This document shows, one piece after another, positions 8,224 to 17,513 of a DNA stretch of 64,000 nt. This DNA is from Roseobacter fucihabitans. Its GTDB lineage: Bacteria; Pseudomonadota; Alphaproteobacteria; Rhodobacterales; Rhodobacteraceae. Positions within the stretch are counted from its first letter, which is position 1. Each line of letters begins with the position of its first letter. Where the stretch lies: assembly GCF_014337925.2 (NCBI RefSeq), contig NZ_CP143423.1, positions 1,580,501-1,644,500 of the forward strand. Reading direction: 5' to 3'. The notes below the pieces were generated by a model that did no database searches, had not been told where the DNA came from, and was given only the letters and a program-made list of their open reading frames with translations. The position numbers were made by a program, and so were the translations under genes.

Positions 8224-8885
8224 AATAAAGACCAGTCTGTGTGGCTCCTGGCGCATGCGCGGCTGGCGGTGGTTGATCCACCCCCGCCTTGCCCTGCGCA
8301 GGGCAGGCCGATTACGTTCCCGTGCGATAAGTCCTTTTTTCATATAAGAACCCGGCGCGTACCAAGGCGCGGTGAATTGATGAGAGGTGAACAGATACGC
8401 CAGACGTGTCTTCCAGCGCGCCGGATAGTTCATGCAATGTTATGTCTGGTTCGGCACGGATAACCCCGATTAAGAAATCCTTATACGGTGCCAGCTGGCC
8501 AAATCGGCCCACCGGCCTGCCCTGTGGTCTGGGCGTGACGTCGCGCCGCTCTCGTTTGTCCGCAGCATAACGCACCCCCGTTGCCGCACTGACACCAAAA
8601 ATACGCCCTGCTGCACGACAAAAGATCCCAGCAGCAACATACCCGCAAATCCGGTGCCGAAGATCTAAAGAAAGAGGTTTGCCCATCATCCACCTCCACA
8701 CTGAAAATGAAGCAGACAAAGACTCCTTTGGGAAACACAAATCAATTCAGATTAAACGCAAACCGCTTTAAGGCTGAGGTGGTCTGACCACCGCCAGGTC
8801 GGACATGCTATTGTAGCACAGCAGCAAATTTATATCCCGGCTTACTAAGGCGGATTATGAATTCTGCGGGTCGCGCCGTGTTATA

Positions 8886-9920
8886 TCACAAGACAACGGG
8901 GCGCACCGTTGCGCCGGGGATGAGATGAAAGCCAATGTCGCGGCAGGCGGCGACCGGCTCGCCAGAAAGGCGCGCGATCATCATTTCCGCCGCGGCCTGT
9001 CCAAGCTTCAGATGCGACACATGCACGGAGGTCATCCGTTTCTTTAGAACCGAGGCGATGGCCAAATCGCCCCATCCCGCGATGCCCATATCGCCTGGAA
9101 CATCCAACCCTTTTTGCTCACAATATTGCAGCCCCCCGAAAGCCATTGAATCGTTTTGATAAAATATGCATTCTACCGCACCGTCCGAGGCCAGCAGTTG
9201 TTCGGTTCCATAAAATCCAGGGTAATAACTGGCCGTGTCATGCAGGCAAAGCTGCTTCATGACCCTGCCGCCACCATCCTGCACCGCCTTGGTAAACCCA
9301 TCGAGCCTTGCGCTGGCCGCGTTTGCGGTGTCATGCGAGGTGCCGACAAACCCGAGGGCGCGATACCCGCGACCGATCAAGAACCGCCCGACGTCAAAGC
9401 CGCAATCAAAATGGTTGATCCCGACGCTCATATCGAGCGGGCTGGAGTTCAAATCCCAGATTTCCACAACAGGGATGCCCGCATTGCGCAACATATCATG
9501 GGAACGGGGCGAATGGGATCGGCCCGTCAGGATCAACCCGGCGGGTTGCCAGGACAATACGGTCCGTATCCAGTTCTCTTCTTCCTGAGCCGCGTGTTGC
9601 GTCAGGCCCAGAACGGTTTGATGCCCAAATGAGCCCAGCTTGCGATCGATGCCTTCGAGCACCTGGGCAAAAACCTCATTCCCCAGATCCGGAATGGATA
9701 CCCCGACGAACGTCGAGTTCTGATCCCCCGCAAAAACGCTCGCCAGCCGGTTGGGCAGATAGCCGAGCTGGTCGGCCTTGGCCATGACTTTGGCTTCGGT
9801 CTTTTTGGAATACCCGCCATCCCCGCGCAGCACGCGGCTGGCGGTCATCTTGGACACACCCGCCGCCCTGGCAACTTCGGACAGGTTAATCTTGCTGGTC
9901 TTACCTTGCTTTTCGTCCAT
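8886..9920 (-). CDS. LacI-family transcriptional regulator of the adjacent sugar ABC importer
   Basis: LacI/GalR regulator of about 344 residues. The N-terminal helix-turn-helix reads INLSEVARAAGVSKMTASRVLRG (about residues 10-32), followed by the hinge region YLPNRLASVFAG and a periplasmic-binding-like effector domain. The effector domain (SWQPAGLILTGRSH.., GFVGTSHDT, VECIFYQNDSMAFGGLQ) resembles GntR/gluconate-type regulators. Start at ATG 9920 (MDEKQGKTSKINLSE); longer frames run through the operator. It is divergent from a sugar ABC importer and is flanked by two GTTAC-type dyads, so it probably represses the importer and itself. The effector sugar is unknown. Confidence 0.85.
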   Translation of the reverse strand: MDEKQGKTSKINLSEVARAAGVSKMTASRVLRGDGGYSKKTEAKVMAKADQLGYLPNRLASVFAGDQNSTFVGVSIPDLGNEVFAQVLEGIDRKLGSFGHQTVLGLTQHAAQEEENWIRTVLSWQPAGLILTGRSHSPRSHDMLRNAGIPVVEIWDLNSSPLDMSVGINHFDCGFDVGRFLIGRGYRALGFVGTSHDTANAASARLDGFTKAVQDGGGRVMKQLCLHDTASYYPGFYGTEQLLASDGAVECIFYQNDSMAFGGLQYCEQKGLDVPGDMGIAGWGDLAIASVLKKRMTSVHVSHLKLGQAAAEMMIARLSGEPVAACRDIGFHLIPGATVRPVVL

Positions 9921-9935
9921 TCGGTGACAACCTAC

Positions 9936-9947
9936 GTTACCGGTAAC
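9936..9947. promoter_or_regulatory. LacI-type operator O1
   Basis: Perfect 12-base palindrome GTTACCGGTAAC in the divergent promoter region, 16 bases upstream of the regulator start. It has the central CCGG of LacI-family sites and matches the core of gluconate-repressor (GntR/IdnR) operators of enterobacteria. It is paired with O2. Confidence 0.65.
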
Positions 9948-9954
9948 TTTGTGC

Positions 9955-9960
9955 TTGACA
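9955..9960 (+). promoter_or_regulatory. Possible -35 element for the ABC importer
   Basis: A consensus TTGACA hexamer lies between the two operator dyads. No good -10 hexamer follows at 16-18 bases, so the promoter call is weak. Its position between O1 and O2 would suit repression by looping or occlusion. Confidence 0.3.
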
Positions 9961-9992
9961 CGTTCGGCCTTTGGCGGCGAGCATGGCACAAC

Positions 9993-10004
9993 GTTACGGG
10001 TAAC
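9993..10004. promoter_or_regulatory. LacI-type operator O2
   Basis: Near-perfect palindrome GTTACGGGTAAC, differing from O1 at one central position. Its centre lies 57 bases from that of O1. It is 51 bases upstream of the ATPase start codon. Confidence 0.6.
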
Positions 10005-10055
10005 TCAACTTCCTTCGATCTTGCCCGGACGTCGGTATCGCGTTTGGGGGCACGC

Positions 10056-11585
10056 ATGACTGAAAAGCTGCATATGGGTTTGTTTTTTGACGGGATCGAC
10101 AAGCATTTTGGCGGGACCTATGCACTGAAAGACGTCTCCCTATCGGTGGGGCGCGGTGAGATCGTCGCGCTTTTGGGCGAGAACGGTGCCGGTAAATCCA
10201 CTCTGATCAAGGTGTTGGGCGGCATTTATCAGCCCGACAGCGGACGGATGTTGATCGATGGTTTGACCTATCAACACCGGCCTGCGGGTTTTGGCGAACG
10301 CCAGAAGGTCGCGTTTATCCATCAGGACCTCGGCTTGATCGAGTGGATGACGGTGGCGGAAAACATTGCTTTGGCGTTGGGATATTCGAGACGTGGGGGG
10401 CTGATCCTTTGGCGTGACGTGGAGGAGTTCGCCGTTGCCGCGCTCGCAAAAGTCGATTGCGATTTTGATCCCACGACCCGCGTTGAGGACCTCACACGGA
10501 CCGAAAAGTCACTTGTCGCCATTGCGCGTGCGCTTGCCGTTGACAGCGAGTTTCTGGTGCTCGATGAGCCGACCGCTTCGCTGCCAGCCGACGAGGTTGA
10601 GCGCCTGTTCAAGGCGTTGCGCCCGTTGCGCGCGCGCGGTGTCGGGATGATCTATGTCAGCCACCGCCTTGATGAAATTTTCCAGATTGCCGACCGTGTT
10701 GCGGTCTTGCGTGATGGGGTGATGGTTGGCGTGCGCCGTATCGAACACACGACCCCCGAGGAGTTGGTGCAAAAAATCGTTGGGCGCAAAACCCGCGCCA
10801 CGATCAAATCGCAAACTGCCCCTGAAGACCCCATTTTACGGCTTCAGGATGTGAGCGTCGGGGAGGTCGGTCCGATGAGCATCACGCTGCGGCGCAATGA
10901 AATCGTCGGGCTTGTTGGTTTGCGCGGCGCGGGTCACGAGGTCATATCACGCGCGCTGTTTGGGCTGGCGAAACACACCGGCTCGATCACCCTTCTGAAC
11001 GAAACGCCGGACCTTGGGTCATCACAATCCGCCTTGGATGCGGGCATTGGGTTGATCGCACGCGATCGCACCGAAGAGTCCGTGGCCATGAACCTGACCA
11101 TCCGGGAGAATACATTCCTCAACCCTGCCGCGATCGGGCGTGGGATTTTGAATCTTTTGTCGTCCGGCAAGGAAGCGAAAAGGGCGGCACAAATCGGTGC
11201 CGATCTGGGGTTGTCGCCAAATGATCCTAGCCTCGCCATTGAGGCGCTTTCCGGGGGCAATCAACAAAAGGTCGTGATCGGGCGCTGGTTGGCGACGGGG
11301 CGCAAGCTGTTGATCTGCGAGGACCCGACGGCGGGGGTGGATGTTGGCGCGAAATCGGAAATCTATGCGCTGCTCAATCGTGCATTGGAGCAGGGGGTGG
11401 GTATTCTGGTGGTCTCCACCGATTTCGAAGAGATCGCAACCATTTGCCACCGGGCCATTGTTTTTAGCCAGGGCAAGCTGGTTGAGGAGCTGACAGGCAC
11501 GCGGTTATCGACGGAAAACCTCATTCAATCGGCCTCCGCCGGCAACATCGCCCCGCAAAAGGAGCATGCACATGCAGTCACTTGA
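10056..11585 (+). CDS. Sugar ABC transporter ATPase, two nucleotide-binding domains
   Basis: RbsA/XylG-type ATPase of about 509 residues with two ABC domains in one chain (CUT2 family), acting at the inner membrane face. Domain 1 has Walker A GENGAGKST and Walker B FLVLDEPTAS, with a weak signature (EDLTRTEKS). Domain 2 has a degenerate Walker A (LRGAGHEV), a clear signature LSGGNQQKV and Walker B LLICEDPTAGVDVG. This asymmetry is normal in the family. I chose ATG 10056 (MTEKLHMGLFFDGIDKHFG), preceded by a G-rich stretch; the open frame extends upstream through the operators but without family similarity. It overlaps the permease by 14 bases. Confidence 0.88.
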   Translation: MTEKLHMGLFFDGIDKHFGGTYALKDVSLSVGRGEIVALLGENGAGKSTLIKVLGGIYQPDSGRMLIDGLTYQHRPAGFGERQKVAFIHQDLGLIEWMTVAENIALALGYSRRGGLILWRDVEEFAVAALAKVDCDFDPTTRVEDLTRTEKSLVAIARALAVDSEFLVLDEPTASLPADEVERLFKALRPLRARGVGMIYVSHRLDEIFQIADRVAVLRDGVMVGVRRIEHTTPEELVQKIVGRKTRATIKSQTAPEDPILRLQDVSVGEVGPMSITLRRNEIVGLVGLRGAGHEVISRALFGLAKHTGSITLLNETPDLGSSQSALDAGIGLIARDRTEESVAMNLTIRENTFLNPAAIGRGILNLLSSGKEAKRAAQIGADLGLSPNDPSLAIEALSGGNQQKVVIGRWLATGRKLLICEDPTAGVDVGAKSEIYALLNRALEQGVGILVVSTDFEEIATICHRAIVFSQGKLVEELTGTRLSTENLIQSASAGNIAPQKEHAHAVT

Positions 11586-12594
11586 ATCCGGTGCTTTGGA
11601 GCCAACACGCGCCGAATTGCAGGGCCTCAGCCGCAGCAGAAAACTCCTGAGATTGCTGCCAACCTATGGCCTCGTCATCCTGACGGTTCTGTTGATCGTG
11701 CTGTTTTCGATCCTGTTGCCCAACACCTTTCCGACCATGCTGAACCTGCGCGCCATCGTATCGGACAAGGCGATCATTGCGCTCCTCTCGCTGGGGGCGA
11801 TGATCCCAATGGCTGCCGGGCGCATTGATCTGACTGTCGGATACGGCATCGTGCTGTGGCACATCCTCGCCATCAGTCTGCAAACGATGATGGGCCTTCC
11901 CTGGCCGATTGCGGTGGCGGTCGTTCTCGTGCTCGGCGCTGTTGCTGGTTTTCTCAACGGCCTGCTGGTTGAGGTTGCTAAGATCGATAGTTTCATCGCG
12001 ACACTTGGGACGGGCACGGTGCTCTATGCGCTCGCGCTTTGGCACACCGGCGGGCGGCAAATGGTTGGCGTCTTGCCAGATGGGTTCTACGCGCTGAACA
12101 CCACGTTTGTTTTTGGCCTGCCGATCACCGGATATTACCTGATCGCGATCACCATCGTGATGTGGATCGTGCTCGAATATACGCCGGTGGGGCGATATCT
12201 TTACGCCATCGGGGCCAATCAGCGCGCCGCCCAACTCAACGGCATCCCGACACGCAAATATGTCATCGCCGCTTTCGTGGCTTCTGGCACACTTACGGCA
12301 CTGGCGGGCGTGTTGCTGGCGGCGAAATTGCGTATTGGGCAGGCCTCAGTGGGGCTTGAATTTCTGCTGCCCGCGCTGGTGGGCGCGTTTCTGGGGTCAA
12401 CGACGATCAAGCCAGGGCGCGTGAATGTCTGGGGCACAATCGTTGGTGTTGCCATTTTAGCCGTCGGAATATCCGGCATCCAGCAGTTTGGCGGCTCATT
12501 CTGGGTCGAGCCGCTGTTCAACGGCGTCACATTGCTGATCGCGATCGGCATTGCAGGCTATGCACAGCGTCGTAAGGGTGCAAACAAGCGCTGA
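11572..12594 (+). CDS. Sugar ABC transporter permease (RbsC family)
   Basis: Inner-membrane permease of about 340 residues with many hydrophobic segments (YGLVILTVLLIVLFSILL, ISLQTMMGLPWPIAVAVVLVL and others). It has the RbsC hallmarks GRIDLTVGYGIVLWH near residue 84 and AIGANQRAAQLNGIP near 215. AAAAGGAG ends about 7 bases before the ATG at 11572, which decides against the ATG at 11566, where the spacing would be only one or two bases. It lies between the ATPase and binding-protein genes. Confidence 0.88.
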   Translation: MQSLESGALEPTRAELQGLSRSRKLLRLLPTYGLVILTVLLIVLFSILLPNTFPTMLNLRAIVSDKAIIALLSLGAMIPMAAGRIDLTVGYGIVLWHILAISLQTMMGLPWPIAVAVVLVLGAVAGFLNGLLVEVAKIDSFIATLGTGTVLYALALWHTGGRQMVGVLPDGFYALNTTFVFGLPITGYYLIAITIVMWIVLEYTPVGRYLYAIGANQRAAQLNGIPTRKYVIAAFVASGTLTALAGVLLAAKLRIGQASVGLEFLLPALVGAFLGSTTIKPGRVNVWGTIVGVAILAVGISGIQQFGGSFWVEPLFNGVTLLIAIGIAGYAQRRKGANKR

Positions 12595-12620
12595 AACAAC
12601 CATGAAACCGGGAGGAAAAC

Positions 12621-13670
12621 ATGAAGAGACGAACAGTTATAAGGACCTTATTGGCCAGCACTCTGATCGCAAGCTTTGCCGTGCCATCGCTTGCAGAGAC
12701 GGCCTTTGACGGACCCACGTCGGGGCCGAAAGCCGCCGAAGGTAAAACGATTGTGGTGCTTGCCGCAGATCTGAAAAACGGTGGCGTTCTTGGCGTCACA
12801 AACGGTGTCGAAGAAGCTGCCGATGTCATCGGCTGGGATATCCGGGTCCTTGACGGGGCCGGTTCGGTACAGGGTCGCACCGCGGCGATCGGGCAGGCGA
12901 TGGCTTTGCAACCTGACGGTATCGTCATAAACGGCTTTGATGCGGTGGAACAACAGGCCGCCCTGGAAGGGGTGGTCGCGGCAAACATCCCCATGGTGGC
13001 ATGGCATTCCGGTCCGAAAATCGGCTGTGATGCCCCCGGAGGTATCTTTGCCAATGTCTCCACGGATGCGATGACCGTGTCCGAAGTTGCGGCAAAATGG
13101 GCGATTGAGGACGCAGGCGAAGACGTTGGTGCCGTGATATTCACCGATTCTACCTATCAGATTGCCATCGACAAGGCAGATCGTATCAAGGAAACCATCG
13201 AGGCGATGGGCGGTACGGTTCTGGAATATGTCGACACACCAATTGCGGATACATCCACGCGGATGGGCCCATTGACGACCAGTTTGTTGCAGAAACATGG
13301 GGCAAGCTGGACGCATGCATTGGCGATCAACGATCTCTATTTCGACTTCATGGGACCGGCACTTGCAGCCGCTGGTATCCCCGGTGATGGCGCGCCGAAA
13401 GCGGGTTCGGCAGGGGATGGATCAGAGGCGGCATTTCAACGGATTAGAAGTGGGCAATATCAAACCATCACTGTTGCCGAACCGCTGAACCTGCAAGGCT
13501 GGCAGCTGGTGGATGAATTGAATCGTGCCATTCAGGAGGAGCCTTGTTCGGGTTACATTACGTCGCCGGCTCTGGTGACGACGGAGGGCTTGGCCAAACT
13601 CGGCGATAGCAACTCCTTTGATCCTGATAGCCCCTATCGTGCAGCCTATTCTGAGATATGGGGTAAATAG
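12621..13670 (+). CDS. Sugar ABC transporter periplasmic binding protein
   Basis: Secreted solute-binding protein of 349 residues with a signal peptide (MKRRTVIRTLLASTLIASFAV..SLA-ETAF). The mature part has a type I periplasmic-binding fold: TIVVLAADLKNGGVLGVTNGVEEAAD at the start, LQPDGIVINGFDA, and ALAINDLYFDFM in the second lobe. GGGAGGAAA lies just before the ATG. It is the third gene of the importer; the ligand is probably a monosaccharide or polyol but cannot be named. A hairpin follows directly after the stop. Confidence 0.87.
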   Translation: MKRRTVIRTLLASTLIASFAVPSLAETAFDGPTSGPKAAEGKTIVVLAADLKNGGVLGVTNGVEEAADVIGWDIRVLDGAGSVQGRTAAIGQAMALQPDGIVINGFDAVEQQAALEGVVAANIPMVAWHSGPKIGCDAPGGIFANVSTDAMTVSEVAAKWAIEDAGEDVGAVIFTDSTYQIAIDKADRIKETIEAMGGTVLEYVDTPIADTSTRMGPLTTSLLQKHGASWTHALAINDLYFDFMGPALAAAGIPGDGAPKAGSAGDGSEAAFQRIRSGQYQTITVAEPLNLQGWQLVDELNRAIQEEPCSGYITSPALVTTEGLAKLGDSNSFDPDSPYRAAYSEIWGK

Positions 13671-13677
13671 CTTTGGG

Positions 13678-13704
13678 GCGGCGGACCATTTTTTGGTTCG
13701 CCGC
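13678..13704 (+). terminator. Hairpin after the sugar-binding-protein gene
   Basis: An 11-bp stem, GCGGCGGACCA against TGGTTCGCCGC with one G-U pair, and a five-T loop, starting 8 bases after the stop codon. There is no clean run of T after the stem, so it may end transcription weakly or protect the 3' end of the message. Confidence 0.65.
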
Positions 13705-14583
13705 TTCAGGTTGAGTTGTTCCGCGCGCGCGATGCATGAAAACAATGAAGGCGCGCCATCCGGCACCTATTTGGAGTGGGCGCAACCTCTAGTCTTTGTG
13801 ATCATAAACAAGTCGTTCCAGCACTTGCGAGGTGAGGGTAATTTGCTGAAATACGGGCTGTTTTGAAACCAGAGCTAAAGCGGGGTGTGCAGATGTGGTG
13901 CTGATTGAACCTGCGCAACTGGGAATGCAGAGCAAAACAAATGAGATCCGGTCGTTAGTCTAGCCACGAGCAGGCACCGGTATTTTTCCGCTTCAAACAT
14001 CGCGCAATTGTCGCAAGGATGAACCTGAGAAGGGCGGGCTGGCGCAAACTCAGGACTTCGGCGTGACCGAACCTAAACAAGCCCGAAACCGGCGCCTACA
14101 CGGCGTCGTGAATTGATAGCACATGCAACTTCGACCAGATCAATGGCAGTGAGGTATATCGGGAGTTTAATTTCGCGGATTTTTCGAGCCTGTGACCATG
14201 CACGATCCGCTTAACCGCTAATTTCTACATCAAGCACCCAAAATGGAAGATTAAATGATTGAGGAAGTTTGTGGTTTTGGATTGCTTGCGGGCGCGTTTT
14301 GAGCTCAAATCATTATCTCTTCGAAGAGCCGCACCGTCCACATTTTAGCTTGCTGAAAAGAGGACGGTGTCAGATCACATCGAAACTAATTCGCTTTAGT
14401 TCACAAGAATGGACTTGGTCCAATGATGACTTCAACATTGAGCGATAGGTCGCTTATCCGAAACCTGAGGTCGGAAGTGCCGATATTCGTTTGTTACGTC
14501 CGTCTTATATATAATATAAAATTGGGGTTTTCATTTTACCCATTCGGCCTTATCAAATTTGTCTTTATCAGAATTTCCAACGT
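13705..14583. other. Gene-free stretch
   Basis: About 880 bases with no frame that I can defend on either strand. It is more A+T-rich than its surroundings, especially near 14505-14545 (TATATATAATATAAAA). I saw no IS ends, no repeat copies and no RNA gene. It may be degraded sequence. Confidence 0.5.
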
Positions 14584-17148
14584 CTAAAACTCATTCCACC
14601 CAGTATATGCATCGGCACCGACGGCTTTTTCGGGGATGGCTCGGATAGCGGATTGTTGTTTCGCCGGTTCTGGTTTTTTGATTTGTACCACATTTTTTTC
14701 TTCCTGGATCTGAAAACGCGACGTCGCTTTGCGCAGATCTTGAGCTTCTTTTGCAAGTACGTGGCTTGACGCAGTGACTTCCTCGAACGCAGCCGCTTGT
14801 TTTTGAGTATTGCTGTCGATCTGAGTGACCGCCGAAGTAATTTCGCTGATCCCTGCGGATTGTTCTGAAATGGCGGTTGTCACTGAGTCGACGCTTTCTG
14901 AAATGTTCACGACGGTCTTTGCAATGTTTTCCAGAGAGTCCTTTGCACTCGCAACATTTGTGACGCCCTCCGCCACGGCTGTATCGCTTTGCGTGATAAC
15001 TTCGGCGATTTCCTTTGCTGCGTTGCTCGCTCTTTGTGCTAATTGGCGCACCTCAGAGGCCACGACCGAGAAGCCGCGTCCCGCGTCGCCAGCGCGCGCA
15101 GCTTCAACACCTGCGTTCAACGCCAGCAGATTGATTTGGAAGGAGATGTCGTTGATTACACCGATAACGCGGGATATTTCTTTCGAACCATCTGCAATAC
15201 GATCCATTGACATCGCGGCCTCAGCAGCGATGATCTCGCTGTCTGACGCTGTTTTTCGAGCCTCTTTAGCGCTTGTGCTCACCCCGGCAATATTGGCGCT
15301 GACCTGCTTGATGCTGGCCGACAACTCCTCAAGGGCTGCAGAGGTTTCTTCGACAGAGGCAGCATTTTGTTCCGCTTGGCGCGAAAGCGAATCCGCCGTT
15401 TGCTGCAATTCACCAGACGATCCCGACAGGGTGGCACCACTTTCCGAAATTTCTCCGATCAAAGTGGTGAGCGAGTCGAGCATCTCATTTACGTTGCCCT
15501 GAAGGTCGGCAAAGGAACCTTGAAAATTGCCTTCCATCCGCTCCGTCAGATCACCTTTTGCGACGCGTGCCAAAAGTGCGCCGGTCTGAGACAGCCCGTC
15601 ATCTACGGCCTCCATCAGCATGTTGATGTTCTGCGCCAGCTCGATCAAAGTTTCATCCGCGAAATCGGATGCAACGCGGCTTGAAAACTTACCGGCAATC
15701 GCGTCGTTTACGACCTCGCCGAAGGAGCTTCCCAGGTTGCGCATCATTTCCGCGCGCTCTTGGGCCGCAATCTGGTCGGCTTCTTCCTTTTCTCTGGCCA
15801 TTTCGATTTCGCGCTGAGCGGATTTCTCCCGCTCGGCGTTCAATTCCGTCATCTTTTCAGTCGCTGCTTTCTGTTCTTCATTCATTTTTTCGATACGCAA
15901 TGCATTCTGCCTGAACACCTCGGCCGCGCGGGCAAGTTCACCGATTTCATCCTGGCGCTCGGTTTCAGGCACTTGGGCTTCGGTCGCGCCATTTGCCACT
16001 TCGTTCACTGCGTTCGTCAATGTTTGCAGCGGGCGGGTAATGCTGCGGGACAATAAGATCGAGATGAAAAGCGCGATTGCAAAGATCGCAACTGAAACAA
16101 TGATCGCAATCTTCAGAGCCCGCTGAAGACCAGCAAAGAGTTCAGCGTTATCTTGATGAAGCACATAAACCCAGCGCGCGCCGAGAAACTCCAAAGGGAT
16201 TTGATAACCAAGAACATCTTCTCCTGTGTGCGAAATAACGTCAAAGCTGCCTTCTTTCTGCCCGGCAAGCCCATGGGTGATGACGTCAAGATCAACAGAT
16301 GTCTCCAGGATGTCGTTGACCTCGGAGCGGCGGGTATCAGTTCTCATGATACCGTCAAGCCCCACAAGATAGCCATCCGCCGTTTCTCCAAGGCCTTCCA
16401 GGTCATTCGCGGCGTGGTTTAAATGCTCAATCGGCATTTGATAGGCCAGTACCCCGAGCAATGTGCCCTGTTCATTAAAAACGGGCCGGGAAATGAAGGC
16501 TGCGGGGGCCATGAAACTGGGTGCATAGGGCGCAAAGTCAATGAAAGCTGGGGGATCATCAGGTGTGAGGTTTATAGCACCCCGGAAAGCCTCGCCCAGG
16601 CCAGATTCACTCCATTTGCCCGTCAGGATGTTGGTTGCAAAATCGTTTTCCTTGAAGACGCTGTAGACCAGATTTCCCTCCGTATCGAAAAGAAACACAT
16701 CATAGTAGCCCATTTGTTGGCGCAGCGCCTCGAAGGAAGGATGGTAAACGGCGTGAATAAATCCGTAACTGGATCCGGTATCCGCTTTGACCAGTTGGTT
16801 TTTTTCACCCAGAGGAAATTCGCTTTCGGTAATGTAGACGCGGCGCAACACTTCTTCGGGGTTCTCGAGTGCGTTATAGCCATCTGCAAGTGCAATCAAC
16901 GCCTGACTGGTTGATGGTGCATTGGCGCGTATGTAGATTTCACGTTCAATGCCTTCCAGCAATGATATTACTCGTTTCGACTTCAACTGAGCAATGCCCT
17001 CCAGCTTTTCATTGGCACTTGCGTTGACGGTATTTTTTTTAGAAGCAACGTTGGTGATCGTAAGTGTGATGATCGTCAGGGCGACCAAAAGTGTCATGAC
17101 CGCCGGGAGCTTTACGCCAATTCGAATGGCGCTGATTGACTTTGGCAT
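14584..17148 (-). CDS. Methyl-accepting chemotaxis protein with large periplasmic sensor
   Basis: Transmembrane chemoreceptor of about 854 residues. A first membrane helix is near residues 10-33 ([19 protein letters not shown]). A double-Cache-like periplasmic sensor of about 300 residues includes [19 protein letters not shown] and [20 protein letters not shown] second membrane helix is near 340-362. HAMP segments follow ([19 protein letters not shown] and a second region with [12 protein letters not shown]). The signalling hairpin tip is [20 protein letters not shown] near residue 670. The chain ends in GWNEF, resembling the pentapeptide that tethers CheR/CheB. Start chosen at ATG 17148, with AAAGGAAG upstream; the frame stays open for 62 more codons without family features. 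The ligand is unknown. Confidence 0.88.
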   Translation of the reverse strand: MPKSISAIRIGVKLPAVMTLLVALTIITLTITNVASKKNTVNASANEKLEGIAQLKSKRVISLLEGIEREIYIRANAPSTSQALIALADGYNALENPEEVLRRVYITESEFPLGEKNQLVKADTGSSYGFIHAVYHPSFEALRQQMGYYDVFLFDTEGNLVYSVFKENDFATNILTGKWSESGLGEAFRGAINLTPDDPPAFIDFAPYAPSFMAPAAFISRPVFNEQGTLLGVLAYQMPIEHLNHAANDLEGLGETADGYLVGLDGIMRTDTRRSEVNDILETSVDLDVITHGLAGQKEGSFDVISHTGEDVLGYQIPLEFLGARWVYVLHQDNAELFAGLQRALKIAIIVSVAIFAIALFISILLSRSITRPLQTLTNAVNEVANGATEAQVPETERQDEIGELARAAEVFRQNALRIEKMNEEQKAATEKMTELNAEREKSAQREIEMAREKEEADQIAAQERAEMMRNLGSSFGEVVNDAIAGKFSSRVASDFADETLIELAQNINMLMEAVDDGLSQTGALLARVAKGDLTERMEGNFQGSFADLQGNVNEMLDSLTTLIGEISESGATLSGSSGELQQTADSLSRQAEQNAASVEETSAALEELSASIKQVSANIAGVSTSAKEARKTASDSEIIAAEAAMSMDRIADGSKEISRVIGVINDISFQINLLALNAGVEAARAGDAGRGFSVVASEVRQLAQRASNAAKEIAEVITQSDTAVAEGVTNVASAKDSLENIAKTVVNISESVDSVTTAISEQSAGISEITSAVTQIDSNTQKQAAAFEEVTASSHVLAKEAQDLRKATSRFQIQEEKNVVQIKKPEPAKQQSAIRAIPEKAVGADAYTGWNEF

Positions 17149-17513
17149 CAAGAGCTTCCTTTTAAAAACCAGAGATGTCACAGGACTTCCAGAAATGCCC
17201 GCCGCGGTCATTTCCATTGTCGCTGCAACCTTGTTAGTCACGGGCATTAGACGGAAAATATTATCATTTTCTGAATCCGGATGAAGGCCGCCCGTGACAT
17301 TCATTAAAATGCGCAAAGCTACGACCAGGCGCATGACCGTGACGTAGTCACAGAGAAAACGAGGGATCGGACCCTATCGGATCGCCAAACATGCCGTTTC
17401 CGCCCCTACACCAGCTTTGCGTGTCTCACAGCTTGACCCAAACGCCATTGTTCATTTGACCCTTAGGGCCTGAGCGTCAATATTCATCCCTAACTGAATT
17501 TCATGGGGCTGTT

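Larger units (their letters stand above)
7646..8686 (-). pseudogene. Decayed IS630-family transposase
   Basis: Remnant of an IS630-type DDE transposase read on the minus strand. The N-terminal DNA-binding part is intact from MGKPLSLDLRHRICGYVAAG (8686) through VHLSSIHRALVRAGF. The catalytic core follows in fragments: RLVFI / DETAVK (first Asp), APWVITGALDG, VILDNLSTHKS (second Asp), FLFLPPYSRDLNP / IEMAF (Glu), and the end LGDICDLFDPSECRN..KAAGY. The frame is destroyed by three palindromic insertions of about 41 bases (7795-7835, 7936-7975, 8183-8223) and by small deletions. One deletion probably removed 7 bases between CAAAGC direct repeats near 7775-7790. I could not define the terminal inverted repeats. 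It sits directly behind pobA. Confidence 0.85.
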
